From Corynebacterium appendicis CIP 107643 (GTDB lineage: Bacteria > Actinomycetota > Actinomycetes > Mycobacteriales > Mycobacteriaceae): a stretch of DNA of 64,000 bases. Of the stretch, positions 29,219-39,728 are shown in pieces. Each line of letters opens with the position of its first letter. Position 1 is the stretch's first letter. The position numbers and the translations under genes were made by a program. The notes beneath the pieces were generated by a model, which did no database searches, was not told the origin of the DNA, and saw only the letters and a list, made by a program, of their open reading frames with translations. The stretch is from assembly GCF_030408415.1 (NCBI RefSeq), contig NZ_CP046976.1, forward strand, positions 124,001 through 188,000. The letters are read 5' to 3'.

Positions 29219-30129
29219 GCGAAAAACGCGGCGAGCTTATCGACGAATCCCTGCGGATTCTCCACCTGCGGCACATTTTTCGCCTCCGGCACGGTGTCGA
29301 CTGTGGGCGGGATAGCCAGGCGTTTTACCGCCCGGGCGTCGATCCGGTCCCAGACGGACTGGCGGGGGTGGAGGAGGAGAGTGGGGGCGTCGATAAGCGT
29401 GCGCGTTTGGCGTGAGGCGGTGAGCATGCGCGTGTTGCGGACGATGCCGCGCAGGGCGTTGTCGATGCGTGCGGCGCGGATGCGCAGGCGGAGCGCTTCG
29501 TCGAATTCCGGGGTGCCCGCAAAGCCCGGGGCTGTGTTGAGGACGAGTTCGCGGCGCCACACCCGCGGGACGAGTGGCGCGCATGCCTGGTGCAGCCAGA
29601 TCGGAAGACGCCCCACAGCCACGCGGACCAGCATGAACATCAATTCCCACGGGCGGGCGCGCATGTGCGCGCGCATATCGCCCGGGTGCGCCGCCGAGAC
29701 CGAGACCAGGCTGGCGGTGCGCTCCGGGTAGGCGCCCGCGAATACCCACGCCAGCGCGCCGCCCGTGTCGTGACCGACGATGTGCGCGCGGTCGTGGCCG
29801 AGCGCCGTGACCGACCCCGCAATATCGCCGACCGCGATGCGCGTCGGGTCGCCCGCCCGTGCCGGCGGCTTGTCCGACATCCCGTATCCGCGCATATCCA
29901 CCGCCGCCACGTGGAAACCGTGCGCTGCGAGCGGCGCGATGACGTGCTGGAAGTCGACCCACGCGCCGAATGTGCCGTGGACGAGCACCACTAGCGGATT
30001 ACTGGGGTCGCCCGCCACCGCCGCGTGCAGACGGATGCCGCGTGTGTGCAGCCAGACATGCTCGAATGGCCCGTCGAGGGCGATGGTCTTCGGCGAGACC
30101 GGCTGCTGGGTGCGTGGCTTAGAGCTCAT
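29215..30129 (-). CDS. Alpha/beta hydrolase, epoxide hydrolase-like
   Basis: A 304-residue hydrolase with the HGTFGAW oxyanion motif and the nucleophile elbow GHDTGG, in which Asp replaces Ser as in epoxide hydrolases and dehalogenases; the C-terminal catalytic region includes LLLHPRQSVWD. It is Rv3670 (ephE) by position. I start at MSSKPRTQQ because an upstream Met would place the terminator of the holin-like gene inside the coding region. It converges with marP; the stops overlap by 4 bp. Two 11-mer copies lie in it. Confidence 0.85.
   Translation of the reverse strand: MSSKPRTQQPVSPKTIALDGPFEHVWLHTRGIRLHAAVAGDPSNPLVVLVHGTFGAWVDFQHVIAPLAAHGFHVAAVDMRGYGMSDKPPARAGDPTRIAVGDIAGSVTALGHDRAHIVGHDTGGALAWVFAGAYPERTASLVSVSAAHPGDMRAHMRARPWELMFMLVRVAVGRLPIWLHQACAPLVPRVWRRELVLNTAPGFAGTPEFDEALRLRIRAARIDNALRGIVRNTRMLTASRQTRTLIDAPTLLLHPRQSVWDRIDARAVKRLAIPPTVDTVPEAKNVPQVENPQGFVDKLAAFFA
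29235..29245 (-). repeat. CGTCGATAAGC repeat, copy 11
   Basis: Exact 11-mer on the minus strand, followed by T; the upstream tract is only weakly G-rich. Near the end of the hydrolase gene, read as VDKL. Confidence 0.88.
29388..29398 (+). repeat. CGTCGATAAGC repeat, copy 12
   Basis: Exact 11-mer followed by GTGCGC, after a very G-rich tract (29361-29387). Inside the hydrolase gene, read as LIDA. Only about 150 nt from copy 11, in opposite orientation. Confidence 0.92.
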
Positions 30130-30136
30130 AGGTCGT

Positions 30137-30171
30137 GAAAAAGCGCCCGGGGACATCTCGCCCTGGGCGCC
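30137..30171 (-). terminator. Terminator after holin-like gene
   Basis: On the minus strand GCGCCCAGGG (30161-30170) pairs with CCCCGGGCGC (30143-30152) with one mismatch and an 8-nt loop, followed by TTTTTC. It separates the holin-like gene from the hydrolase. Confidence 0.85.
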
Positions 30172-30198
30172 TGTCATGCACGTTGCCGTGCGTGGTTA

Positions 30199-30759
30199 CT
30201 AGTTGACCTTGGTGGAGCCGCCCGCGGTGCGCGGAACGGTGGAGCCGGTGCCGTAGGAGGTGTAGAGCTCCGAAGTGTCCTTCTCCAGGTTCTTCTGGGC
30301 CTGGCCCGGGACGAGGTTCTTCAGCTCGTTGACGGAGTTGATGGTCTTCTCCGGCTTGCCCATGGCCTTGAAGCGCTTCACGCCGATCAGGGCGAGGATG
30401 CCCGCGGTGATGATCATGATCAGGAAGACGATGCCGAAGCCCCACGCATCGTTGGTCCACAGGGCGATCAGCTTGGCCAGGAAGAAGAAAAAGAAGAAGG
30501 AGGAGAATGCGGCCACAACGCCTGCGACGCCGAGGAGGCCGGAGCCGACCGCGGCCTTCTTCGCCTCTCCGACAACTTCGGTCTTAGCCAGCTCGATCTC
30601 GCTACGGACCAGGCTGGAGACCTGCTCGGTCGCGTTGGACACCAGGGTTCCCAGGGAGTCGCTCCCCGGCTGGGTCACGTCCGTGTCGCGGAGCGGGATG
30701 GAATCGACCTTCGCCTTGTAGCTCGTCGACCCGCTGGTGTACAGACCCTTGTCGCTCAT
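30199..30759 (-). CDS. Phage holin superfamily III-like membrane protein
   Basis: A 186-residue protein with a polar N-terminus, an amphipathic segment (VSSLVRSEIELAKTEVVGEAKKA) and two membrane helices separated by a short loop (about 75-96 and 105-125), the last followed by a basic tail. This is the actinobacterial holin-3-like family (Rv3669 position). It is a chromosomal gene; nothing phage-like surrounds it, so a lysis role is not indicated. GGAAGG precedes the ATG. Confidence 0.85.
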   Translation of the reverse strand: MSDKGLYTSGSTSYKAKVDSIPLRDTDVTQPGSDSLGTLVSNATEQVSSLVRSEIELAKTEVVGEAKKAAVGSGLLGVAGVVAAFSSFFFFFFLAKLIALWTNDAWGFGIVFLIMIITAGILALIGVKRFKAMGKPEKTINSVNELKNLVPGQAQKNLEKDTSELYTSYGTGSTVPRTAGGSTKVN

Positions 30760-30837
30760 ATCTGAAACCTTCCTCGGTGCGCAGGTTGCGCAGCTTCATC
30801 GTCAGTTGTACTGGATCTTATAGTAACGCACAGCACA

Positions 30838-31677
30838 TTATGCGGAGGAGTCCCCGCGGCCGCGCTGCGCCAACCAGACGCCGAAGGCGGTCAGAGCGGT
30901 CACCGTGACCACGACACCAGCGCCGATGCCGATCTCTTTCGCGCCGGGCGGGTCGAAGAGCGGCTCGGGGTTTTTGAACGTGCGCGTGTCCCAGCCGTGT
31001 TCCGCTGCGTGCTTTTTCAAGCCGCGTTCAGGGTTGACGGCGACGGGGTGGCCCACGAGGGAGAGCATGGGGACGTCGGTAAGCGAATCCGAGTACGCGT
31101 AGCTCGCCGCAAGATCGTAATTCCGCTTTTCGACGAGCTCCCGTATCGCCTCCGCCTTTTGTTCCCCCTTGAGGTAGCGCGTGATCGCCCCGGTGAGCTT
31201 GCCCTCGACGACCTCGACCTCGGTGGCGACGACGCGGTCGATGCCCAGCTCGTCGGCAATCGGCTCCACCAGAAGCGATGCCGAGGCCGACAGGAGGACG
31301 ATGTCGTGGCCCTGTTCGCGGTGCCAGTCGATCAGTTCGCGCGCCTCGCTATAGATGGCGGGGGTGACCACGGTGTTCATGGTGTCGGCGACGACGCGGC
31401 GCACATCTGCGACCGGCCACCCGGCGACCATGTCCGCGAGGCGGTCGCGCGTGGCGTCCATCCTGTTGCTCGACTGGCCGTTGAACATGTACGACGTCTT
31501 GGTGAGGAACAGCTCGAGCGCCTCGCTCCGCGAAATCATGCCGTTGTCCAAGAACCCGCGGCCGAATGCGAAGGCGGATGAGGTGGCGATGATGGTCTTG
31601 TCCAGGTCGAAAAACGCCGCCACGCGGCCAGATACTGACCTGCCCGCCACGTCGTCTCCGGTGCCTGAATCTGTCAT
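30838..31677 (-). CDS. HAD-IB phosphatase, SerB-like, with C-terminal membrane helix
   Basis: A 279-residue protein with the HAD motifs DLDKTII (nucleophile Asp), LLSASAS (motif II), KGEQKAEAI (motif III Lys) and YSDSLTDVPML (motif IV). The final 30 residues contain a membrane helix (GIGAGVVVTVTALTAFGVWL), unlike soluble SerB. Rv3661 position. The substrate may be phosphoserine or a lipid-linked phosphate. TAAACT lies 6 nt before the ATG. A near copy of the 11-mer (31074-31084, CGTCGGTAAGC) lies in it. Confidence 0.88.
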   Translation of the reverse strand: MTDSGTGDDVAGRSVSGRVAAFFDLDKTIIATSSAFAFGRGFLDNGMISRSEALELFLTKTSYMFNGQSSNRMDATRDRLADMVAGWPVADVRRVVADTMNTVVTPAIYSEARELIDWHREQGHDIVLLSASASLLVEPIADELGIDRVVATEVEVVEGKLTGAITRYLKGEQKAEAIRELVEKRNYDLAASYAYSDSLTDVPMLSLVGHPVAVNPERGLKKHAAEHGWDTRTFKNPEPLFDPPGAKEIGIGAGVVVTVTALTAFGVWLAQRGRGDSSA

Positions 31678-31765
31678 GGGGATAGTTTACGCGCACGGTC
31701 AAGAGTCCGTTTTTCCCACGTCAGCTGGGCTGCCGAAGAAATATTCGACGATTGCCGCGTCGTCA

Positions 31766-31795
31766 TTGTGTTTGGTTGTGCCCGTATGCCATAAT
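31766..31795 (+). promoter_or_regulatory. Promoter of the 6C RNA
   Basis: TTGTGT (31766-31771), an 18-nt spacer and CATAAT (31790-31795) precede the small RNA; the start would be near 31803. Confidence 0.5.
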
Positions 31796-31802
31796 TATCC
31801 GC

Positions 31803-31910
31803 GCACGGCCCCGATATACAGTGTGGCCGGCCCCGGCCCTAACCCCCCCTTGTGGCCGGGTGATGGCGGCCCGCGCACCCCCCCGATAGCGCGGGCCGCC
31901 CCTTAATTTT
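31803..31910 (+). ncRNA. 6C small RNA
   Basis: Two successive hairpins each have a run of at least six C in the loop: stem CCCGGCC/GGCCGGG (31832-31838 with 31854-31860) and a perfect 12-bp stem (31865-31876 with 31889-31900), followed by CCTTAATTTT as a terminator. This is the defining form of the actinobacterial 6C RNA. Its place between the SerB-like gene and ssd is the same as in M. tuberculosis (ncRv13660c, B11). In relatives it acts on mRNAs through the C-rich loops and has been tied to replication and the SOS response. Exact ends are estimated. Confidence 0.9.
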
Positions 31911-31947
31911 CCACACTCTTTTGGTGACGTGTCCCGCATATGGCGGG

Positions 31948-31956
31948 TTATCCACA
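31948..31956 (+). other. Single DnaA-box-like site
   Basis: TTATCCACA, a full match to the consensus TTWTNCACA, stands alone between the 6C RNA terminator and ssd. Chance occurrence is possible. Confidence 0.3.
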
Positions 31957-32008
31957 GAAGCGCGGCGATCTTCTTGAGGGGGCCTTTCAGCTGGGCGATG
32001 GTGAAGCC

Positions 32009-33100
32009 ATGACCAGCGAAACAGCACCCATCCTCATCGCCGTCGACGACGCACTCCTGCACCCCGAAGCCACCCACCTTGCGGCCGCGACAGGTCGCCC
32101 GATCATCGATTCGAGCGGGCCTGGCGACTTCGTCCGCCATTATTCGCGCGCATTCGCCGTGCTTATCGATGCCGCCCGCACCCCCGACCTCGAGTCCCTG
32201 CCCCCGCGCGGCGGCGTGTTCCTCCTGAGCGGTGACACCGGAACCCCTCCCGCCGACGCCTTCATTCTTCCCGCTCAGGCCGCTGACCTGCTCAAAGCGC
32301 TGGGGAAACTCGCACTCGAGTCGTCGGGCGGTGCGCGGGAGGGCGCGGCATCGCGGGTATCGCGGTCCCGGCCGAGCACGGGCAGTGTCGGTGCTGCCGG
32401 AGCAGTCGGGACTGTCGTGGCCTTCGTGGGGGCTGCCGGGGGCGCGGGGACGTCGACAATCGCGGCGGCGGTCGCGCGGGCGGCGGCCGCGGACACGCAC
32501 CCGGTGGTGGTGGACGCGCACCGGTATTCCGGGGGGCTGGACCTGCTGCTCGGTGTGGAGGAGGAGGTCGGGGCACGGTGGGGCGAGATCGAGATCGGGG
32601 AGGGCACCGTGGACCGAGCGCAACTGCGGCAGGCGCTGCCACAGACGAAGGACGGGATCGCGGTGCTCACCGCCGCGCGGACAACGGTGCCGGCGGCAGC
32701 GGGCGCGCACGGGGGATTGCGAGCAGAGGTGGACCGCGTGACCACTGTGCTCGGCGCAGGCGGGTTCACGGTGGTGGACGCCCCGCCGGATGCGTTGCCG
32801 AACAGGTGCGACCACGCCTTCGTGGTGGTGCCGGCGGAAGTGAGGGCCGCGGCTGCCGCCGCCTTGATCAGCTCGGAGTGCCGGGCGGCGAATACCCCGG
32901 TCTCGCTTGTGCTCAGGCACCGCGGTTGGTCGGGTTTGAGTGCCGAAGAGGTCGAGCGGGTCGCCGGCGCGGACGTGATCGCGGAAGTCAAGCATCTGCC
33001 GCGGCTCGTGCGCGCCTGCGAGGTCGACGGGTTGCCGGCGCGTCTACCGCGCCCGCTGTCTACGGCGGCAGAGACCATCCTGGAGGCGGCTAATGGATAA
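32009..33100 (+). CDS. ssd: Septum-site-determining-like protein Ssd (TadZ-like)
   Basis: A 363-residue MinD/ParA-like protein, Rv3660c by position, that heads the Tad locus. A deviant Walker A region is seen at GAAGGAGTSTIAA, and a switch/Walker B-like FTVVDAPPDALP further on; the N-terminal 110 residues form a receiver-like domain as in TadZ/CpaE. It probably localises the pilus machine; the mycobacterial homologue also affects septum placement. I chose MTSETAPIL; an earlier in-frame ATG at 31940 would overlap the DnaA-box-like site and lacks a ribosome site. A near copy of the 11-mer lies at 32161. Confidence 0.88.
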   Translation: MTSETAPILIAVDDALLHPEATHLAAATGRPIIDSSGPGDFVRHYSRAFAVLIDAARTPDLESLPPRGGVFLLSGDTGTPPADAFILPAQAADLLKALGKLALESSGGAREGAASRVSRSRPSTGSVGAAGAVGTVVAFVGAAGGAGTSTIAAAVARAAAADTHPVVVDAHRYSGGLDLLLGVEEEVGARWGEIEIGEGTVDRAQLRQALPQTKDGIAVLTAARTTVPAAAGAHGGLRAEVDRVTTVLGAGGFTVVDAPPDALPNRCDHAFVVVPAEVRAAAAAALISSECRAANTPVSLVLRHRGWSGLSAEEVERVAGADVIAEVKHLPRLVRACEVDGLPARLPRPLSTAAETILEAANG

Positions 33101-34235
33101 AACGTCGATCATGGCGAAGGTTCAGCGCCGTCTCGCGGAGGACCCGAAACAGAACTCCCCGGCCGAGCTCGCCGCACTCGTCCGCGAGGAAGCAGTAGTG
33201 ATCAGCGACCTCGACGTGCTCGAGATCATGCGCGCGCTGCGCGACGAGACGGTCGGCATCGGCCCGCTCGAGCAGGTCCTGGCCATCGACGGCATCACTG
33301 ATATCTGCGTCAACGGCCCCGACGGGGTCTTCTTCGACCGCGGCCGCGGACTTGAACGTGCCAGCCTCACGCTCGGTGGGGAAGCCGACGTGCGGCGCCT
33401 GGCCACACGGCTGGCCAGCAGTTGTGGGTGCCGCCTCGACGACGCGCGTCCCTTCGCCGACGGCCACATTTCGCGTGACGACGGCACCGTTCTCCGCTTC
33501 CACGCTATCCTTTCCCCCACCGCCAACTGCGGGACCTGCATGTCCTTGCGCGTGCTCCGGAACAAGACGGCCACGTTGGACCAGATTCAGGCCTCTGGGG
33601 GAGTGGACGGGGAAAGGGCGGGGGTGCTGAAGGGGATCGTCGATAAGCGGAAGGCTTTTCTCGTTGTTGGCGGAACGGGGACGGGCAAGACGACGCTGCT
33701 CGCTGCGATGCTGGCGGAGGTCGCGGCGCACGAGCGGATCGTCGCGATCGAGGACACCGTCGAGCTCACCCCCGCGCACCCGCACGTGGTGAATCTGACG
33801 TCGCGTGGGGCGAATGCGGAGGGCGCGGGCGAGATCACCATTGCCGACCTGCTGCGGCAGTCGCTGCGCATGCGCCCCGACCGGATCGTGGTGGGGGAGA
33901 TCCGCGGTGCCGAAGTCGTCGACCTGCTCGCCGCTCTGAACACCGGGCACGACGGCGGCGCGGGCACCGTGCACGCGAATTCGATCGAAGAAGTGCCCGC
34001 CCGTCTGGAGGCGCTCGCGGTGCTCGGCGGGCTAGGACGCGAGGCGCTGCATTCGCAGCTCGCTGCGGCCGTCGACGTCGTCGTGGTCATGCGCCGCGGA
34101 CCCGACGGCCGCCGCCGCGTCCACCAGATCGGCGTGCTCGACGGCAACCCCGTGACCCCGCAGGTGGTGTGGGACGCCGACCACGGTCCTGGCGACGGTT
34201 ACGACGAACTGCTGCGCGACCTGGGGGTGGCCTGA
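33093..34235 (+). CDS. tadA: Tad pilus assembly ATPase TadA (CpaF)
   Basis: A 380-residue secretion ATPase that powers Flp pilus assembly and retraction. It has Walker A GGTGTGKTT with Lys199, the Asp box around IEDTVELTP, Walker B RIVVGEIRGAEVVD, and the His box GGAGTVHANS. An N-terminal helical domain (about 1-90) fits CpaF. Its ATG overlaps the end of ssd by 8 nt. The 11-mer at 33638 lies between the N-terminal and ATPase domains, after an unusual Gly-rich linker. Confidence 0.95.
   Translation: MDKTSIMAKVQRRLAEDPKQNSPAELAALVREEAVVISDLDVLEIMRALRDETVGIGPLEQVLAIDGITDICVNGPDGVFFDRGRGLERASLTLGGEADVRRLATRLASSCGCRLDDARPFADGHISRDDGTVLRFHAILSPTANCGTCMSLRVLRNKTATLDQIQASGGVDGERAGVLKGIVDKRKAFLVVGGTGTGKTTLLAAMLAEVAAHERIVAIEDTVELTPAHPHVVNLTSRGANAEGAGEITIADLLRQSLRMRPDRIVVGEIRGAEVVDLLAALNTGHDGGAGTVHANSIEEVPARLEALAVLGGLGREALHSQLAAAVDVVVVMRRGPDGRRRVHQIGVLDGNPVTPQVVWDADHGPGDGYDELLRDLGVA
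33638..33648 (+). repeat. CGTCGATAAGC repeat, copy 13
   Basis: Exact 11-mer followed by G, after a long G-rich tract (33596-33635). In tadA, read as VDKR. Confidence 0.92.
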
Positions 34236-35011
34236 TGACTCCGCTGCTGCTCGCCGCCGCGTTCGCCCTCGCCCCCGCGCACCCTGCGCGACGCATCGGG
34301 CACGGCGCCGCCACCCGCGCGCTGAACCTCGTGGCGCTGCTGCCGATGCTGTCCGCCGTGGTCGTGCCCGTCGTGCTCGCCACCGACCGGATGCTCGTCG
34401 TCCTCGCGGTATGCGTCGCCGGCGCGACCGCCGCGCACACCGTCGTGCGAGCCCGCCGCGCGAAATCCGACACCGCCCGCCTCGAAGCGACCGCGGCGTA
34501 CCTCGGCCATCTCGTCGCCGCACTCCGCGCCGGTTCCACGGTCGCCGACGCGTGCGCGCGTGCCGTAGACCAGCTTCCCGACACCGCCCCCGCCGAGCTT
34601 TCTCGCGATCTCACGCGCGCCGCCGCCCACGCGCGCCGCGGCGGCAACGGCGCCACGGTTCTCGCGGACTCTCACCTCGACGAGCTCCGCGACGTCGCCT
34701 CCCTCTGGATGCTGTCGTCCCGCCTCGGCATCCCCATGGCGGAGCTGCTGGACAGCGCCCGCTCCCGCATCGACAATGACCTGCGCCACCGCCAAGCGAC
34801 ATCCGCCGCGCTCGCCGGGCCGCGCGCCACCGCCATCGTGCTCTCCGTGCTGCCCCTAGCCGGAATCTTTATGGGGCAGGCGATGGGGGCGCGGCCTCTC
34901 GCGCTGCTCACCGGCGGCGGGCTCGGCAGCCTCCTCCTGCTCGGCGGGACCGCACTGGTCTGCGCCGGGTTCTACACCTCCCAATTCATCATCGGGAGGG
35001 CTGCCGCATGA
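34235..35011 (+). CDS. tadB: Tad pilus inner-membrane protein TadB
   Basis: A 258-residue type II secretion F-domain protein. Membrane helices occur at the N-terminus (about 25-65) and the C-terminus (two helices from about 195). The cytoplasmic part carries the F-domain pattern GSTVADACARAVDQLP and the LLDSARSRIDNDLRHRQA segment. Its ATG overlaps the tadA stop by 1 nt. It forms the platform of the pilus with TadC. Confidence 0.88.
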   Translation: MTPLLLAAAFALAPAHPARRIGHGAATRALNLVALLPMLSAVVVPVVLATDRMLVVLAVCVAGATAAHTVVRARRAKSDTARLEATAAYLGHLVAALRAGSTVADACARAVDQLPDTAPAELSRDLTRAAAHARRGGNGATVLADSHLDELRDVASLWMLSSRLGIPMAELLDSARSRIDNDLRHRQATSAALAGPRATAIVLSVLPLAGIFMGQAMGARPLALLTGGGLGSLLLLGGTALVCAGFYTSQFIIGRAAA

Positions 35012-35610
35012 TCAGCTTCGCCAGCGTCCTGTTGCTCGGCGCGGCCCTCGTGCTGCCGCCCGCCGCGCGACCGCACAGCCGCATCGCGACGCACGCCGCC
35101 GAGTCCGATTCGACCCCGAAGACCCCGCGCGACGGCCCTCCCGACAAGCACCGGATCGCCAGCGACATCGAGCTGTTCGCCGCGTGCTTCCGCGCCGGGT
35201 TGCCCGTCTCCGCCGCAGCGCAGGCGGTCGCCGACAGCTACGGCACGGAGCACGCAGGCGGGGAGCCGCTGCCTCCGCTCGCCCGTAAGTGGCGGCGGGT
35301 CGTGGCCTACCACGACCTCGGGGTCGAACCCGAGCGCGCGTGGTCCCCGCTGGACGGGGTGCCCGGGTGCGAAGAACTCGCATCCCTGGTCGCCCTGTCC
35401 CACGCGTCCGGCTCAGCTGTCGCCGACGGGTGCGACCGCGTCGTGGCCGCCCTCCGCGAGGAGGCCGCCACCGACGCGACCGCAGCCGCCGAACGCGCAG
35501 GGGTCCTCATCAGCATTCCGCTCGCCGCCTTCTTCCTCCCGGCCTTCTTCGTCCTCGGGCTCGCACCCGTGGTCATTGGCCTGGGATCGCAGATGTTCGG
35601 CGCGCAGTGA
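35008..35610 (+). CDS. tadC: Tad pilus inner-membrane protein TadC
   Basis: A 200-residue F-domain protein paired with TadB. It begins with a short membrane segment, has the cytoplasmic unit FRAGLPVSAAAQAVAD and CEELASLVALSHASGSAVADG, and ends with a pair of hydrophobic helices (IPLAAFFLPAFFVLG onward). The start overlaps the tadB stop by 4 nt. It is shorter than proteobacterial TadC, as usual in this family. Confidence 0.88.
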   Translation: MISFASVLLLGAALVLPPAARPHSRIATHAAESDSTPKTPRDGPPDKHRIASDIELFAACFRAGLPVSAAAQAVADSYGTEHAGGEPLPPLARKWRRVVAYHDLGVEPERAWSPLDGVPGCEELASLVALSHASGSAVADGCDRVVAALREEAATDATAAAERAGVLISIPLAAFFLPAFFVLGLAPVVIGLGSQMFGAQ

Positions 35611-35691
35611 AAGGAGGGCGCAACCACAACACACCCGACCATCCGTCCGACTAACCAACCAACCCAAAACACACACATAAGGAGAACAACA

Positions 35692-35937
35692 ATGACTGCA
35701 GCAATCACCAACACCACCGATTCCGTCAACGCATTCCTGACCCGCCTGTACGTCAAAACCGCCGCTCGCGCCGCCGCGCTGCGCAGGGACGACGGGATGA
35801 GCACCATCGAGTACGCCATGGGGAGCCTTGCCGCCGCCGCGCTCGCCGCGGTGCTCTACATGGTGATCAACGGCAACGGTGTCGTGGACGCGATCGAGGG
35901 GATCATCACCGACGCGCTGTCCAACACGCCGTCGTAA
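35692..35937 (+). CDS. flp: Flp-type major pilin (DUF4244)
   Basis: An 81-residue prepilin. The leader ends at a G|MSTIEYA site: Gly, then after cleavage a hydrophobic helix with Glu at position +5, the hallmark of type IV and Flp pilins. The mature part of about 46 residues is mostly the helix MGSLAAAALAAVLYMVI plus a small polar tail. AAGGAG lies before the ATG. The 81-nt gap from tadC is larger than other gaps of the operon and could hold an extra promoter or processing site. The prepilin peptidase is not in this window. Confidence 0.9.
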   Translation: MTAAITNTTDSVNAFLTRLYVKTAARAAALRRDDGMSTIEYAMGSLAAAALAAVLYMVINGNGVVDAIEGIITDALSNTPS

Positions 35938-35945
35938 GGAACAGC

Positions 35946-36260
35946 ATGTCACGACGCATTGCGCTTATCGACGACCGCGGCTCCGTCACCATCGAAGCCT
36001 CCCTCGCCCTGGCCGTCCTGGTCACGGTGGCGGCGGCGATCGTGGCGGGAATGGCGACACTGGGGGCATATATCTCGGCGGTGGACATCGCCGGTGCCGC
36101 CGCCCGGTCGCACGCGATCGGGGTGCCGTACGACCCACCCCGCGACGGTGTGACCGTGACCGTCACCGAGGAAGCGGGGGTCGTGCGGGTGACCGCGCAG
36201 GTTCCCGCGCCCGTGCGCGCGATGAGTGCCACCGCCGCGTTCCCGGTGGAGGCGCCGTGA
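35946..36260 (+). CDS. tadE: TadE-like pseudopilin
   Basis: A 104-residue protein with a TadE-type N-terminus: DRGSVTIEASLALAVLV, with Glu in the helix start as in prepilins, and a soluble C-terminal domain of about 60 residues. It is likely a minor pilin or initiator of the Flp pilus. GGAAC precedes the ATG, 8 nt after the flp stop. The 11-mer at 35963 overlaps codons 6-9. Confidence 0.85.
   Translation: MSRRIALIDDRGSVTIEASLALAVLVTVAAAIVAGMATLGAYISAVDIAGAAARSHAIGVPYDPPRDGVTVTVTEEAGVVRVTAQVPAPVRAMSATAAFPVEAP
35963..35973 (-). repeat. CGTCGATAAGC repeat, copy 14
   Basis: Exact 11-mer on the minus strand, followed by G; upstream tract moderately G-rich. In tadE, read as LIDD, directly before the pilin-like helix. 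Confidence 0.9.
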
Positions 36261-36673
36261 CAGCCGCACCGCGTTTCTGGCCCGTCCGGCGTGTCCGGCT
36301 GGGTCGGCCAGCCCGGCTCGCCCAGCTAGCCGGCTGCGGGTCCGACCGCGGCTACGCCACTATCGCTTCCGCAGGCATTATCGCGGCGGTGGTGGCGTTG
36401 GCCCTGGTCGTCGCGACTGCGGTGAGCAGAACTGCGGACACGCACCGCGCGCAGGTCGCCGCTGATCTCGCCGCGGTCGCCGGGGCGACTGCGCTGCACG
36501 CTGGCCAAGGATCTGGCAGCGGCGGCGGGGGCGGCGATGCGTGCGCCGTCGCGCGGGAGACCGCCCGACTCAACGGAGCGGAGCTCGCCGATTGCTCGAT
36601 CACCGGCACAGACGTCACGGTCACGGCGGAAGTCGGCGGGGCAGAGGCGGCGGCGAAGGCGGGACCGATCTAG
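36257..36673 (+). CDS. TadE/TadF-like protein (Rv3654c-like)
   Basis: A 138-residue protein with the pattern SDRGYATIASAGIIAAVVALALVV, again a pilin-like helix, followed by HRAQVAADLAAVAGA and a small soluble domain with two Cys (DACAVA and LADCSI) that may form a disulfide. It ends the Tad operon. The GTG start overlaps the tadE stop (GTGA). In mycobacteria this gene type lies between tadE and the DUF1998 helicase. The 231 nt that follow hold no recognisable element. Confidence 0.82.
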   Translation: MTAAPRFWPVRRVRLGRPARLAQLAGCGSDRGYATIASAGIIAAVVALALVVATAVSRTADTHRAQVAADLAAVAGATALHAGQGSGSGGGGGDACAVARETARLNGAELADCSITGTDVTVTAEVGGAEAAAKAGPI

Positions 36674-36904
36674 ACAAAACCGGGGCCAGCCTAAGAAACC
36701 TACCGGGGAAGGAACTCGGCAGCCACGAATCATTGGCTATGAACGAGTGGTCATCGATTGTTGGTCATGAATCGAGAGGGTGCCTCCTCGTTTTGCGGTC
36801 CCGTCAGATTCCACCTTGTTCATGCGGACTAGTTGATGCTCACGCGGAGAACCCCGGGGCTTAGCCGGGTGACGCGCTGGCCTCCCCTTCACTGCGGGCG
36901 AGCT

Positions 36905-39271
<2,367 letters not shown>

Positions 39272-39438
39272 GCGATCTCCTTGAAGCCGAAAACACGTCC
39301 GACGTAAAAGACTAAAGCATGGCAAAATAGCAGTGGTCGCAGATTTTGTGTGCGCCTTTCACGGGGTGCTCGCGAGTTTTGCAAGCACGACCGCGAACAA
39401 CCGGCGGCACGCCGGAAAACACGAAAGGTTTTATCACA

Positions 39439-39642
39439 ATGGCTACTGGAACAGTGAAGTGGTTCAACGCCGAAAAGGGCTTCGGCTTCATCGCCCCGGA
39501 CGACGGGTCTGCAGACGTGTTCGTCCACTACTCAGAGATTCAGGGCAGTGGCTTCCGCACCCTCGAGGAGAACCAGCAGGTCGAATTTGAGATCGGCGAG
39601 GGCAGCAAGGGCCCGCAGGCACAGCAGGTCCGCGCGCTTTAA
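39439..39642 (+). CDS. cspA: Cold-shock protein
   Basis: A 67-residue OB-fold RNA chaperone with RNP1 KGFGFIAPD and RNP2 VFVHYS. It melts mRNA structure during growth or cold. GAAAGG precedes the ATG. The gene is divergent from the helicase, with a 5' leader of perhaps 70-100 nt, as in other csp genes. Its stop is directly followed by the 11-mer and then a terminator. Confidence 0.97.
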   Translation: MATGTVKWFNAEKGFGFIAPDDGSADVFVHYSEIQGSGFRTLEENQQVEFEIGEGSKGPQAQQVRAL

Positions 39643-39653
39643 GCTTATCGACG
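39643..39653 (-). repeat. CGTCGATAAGC repeat, copy 16
   Basis: Exact 11-mer on the minus strand, followed by T. It begins on the base after the cspA stop codon and lies 9 nt before the terminator stem. Confidence 0.93.
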
Positions 39654-39662
39654 ACGAAGCTC

Positions 39663-39689
39663 ACCCCGGCCCCGCGCCGGGGTTTCGTT
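39663..39689 (+). terminator. cspA terminator
   Basis: ACCCCGGC (39663-39670) pairs with GCCGGGGT (39676-39683), followed by TTCGTT. Confidence 0.7.
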
Positions 39690-39728
39690 ATGCCGCGGCC
39701 CGCCCCCCGTTGTGTCGAGGTGGCCGCG

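Noticed and set aside
30199..30759. Prophage suggested by the holin-like gene
   Set aside because: No other phage genes; the gene is in its conserved chromosomal place.
36674..36904. Further gene between the Tad locus and the helicase
   Set aside because: Only short frames without ribosome site or known features.
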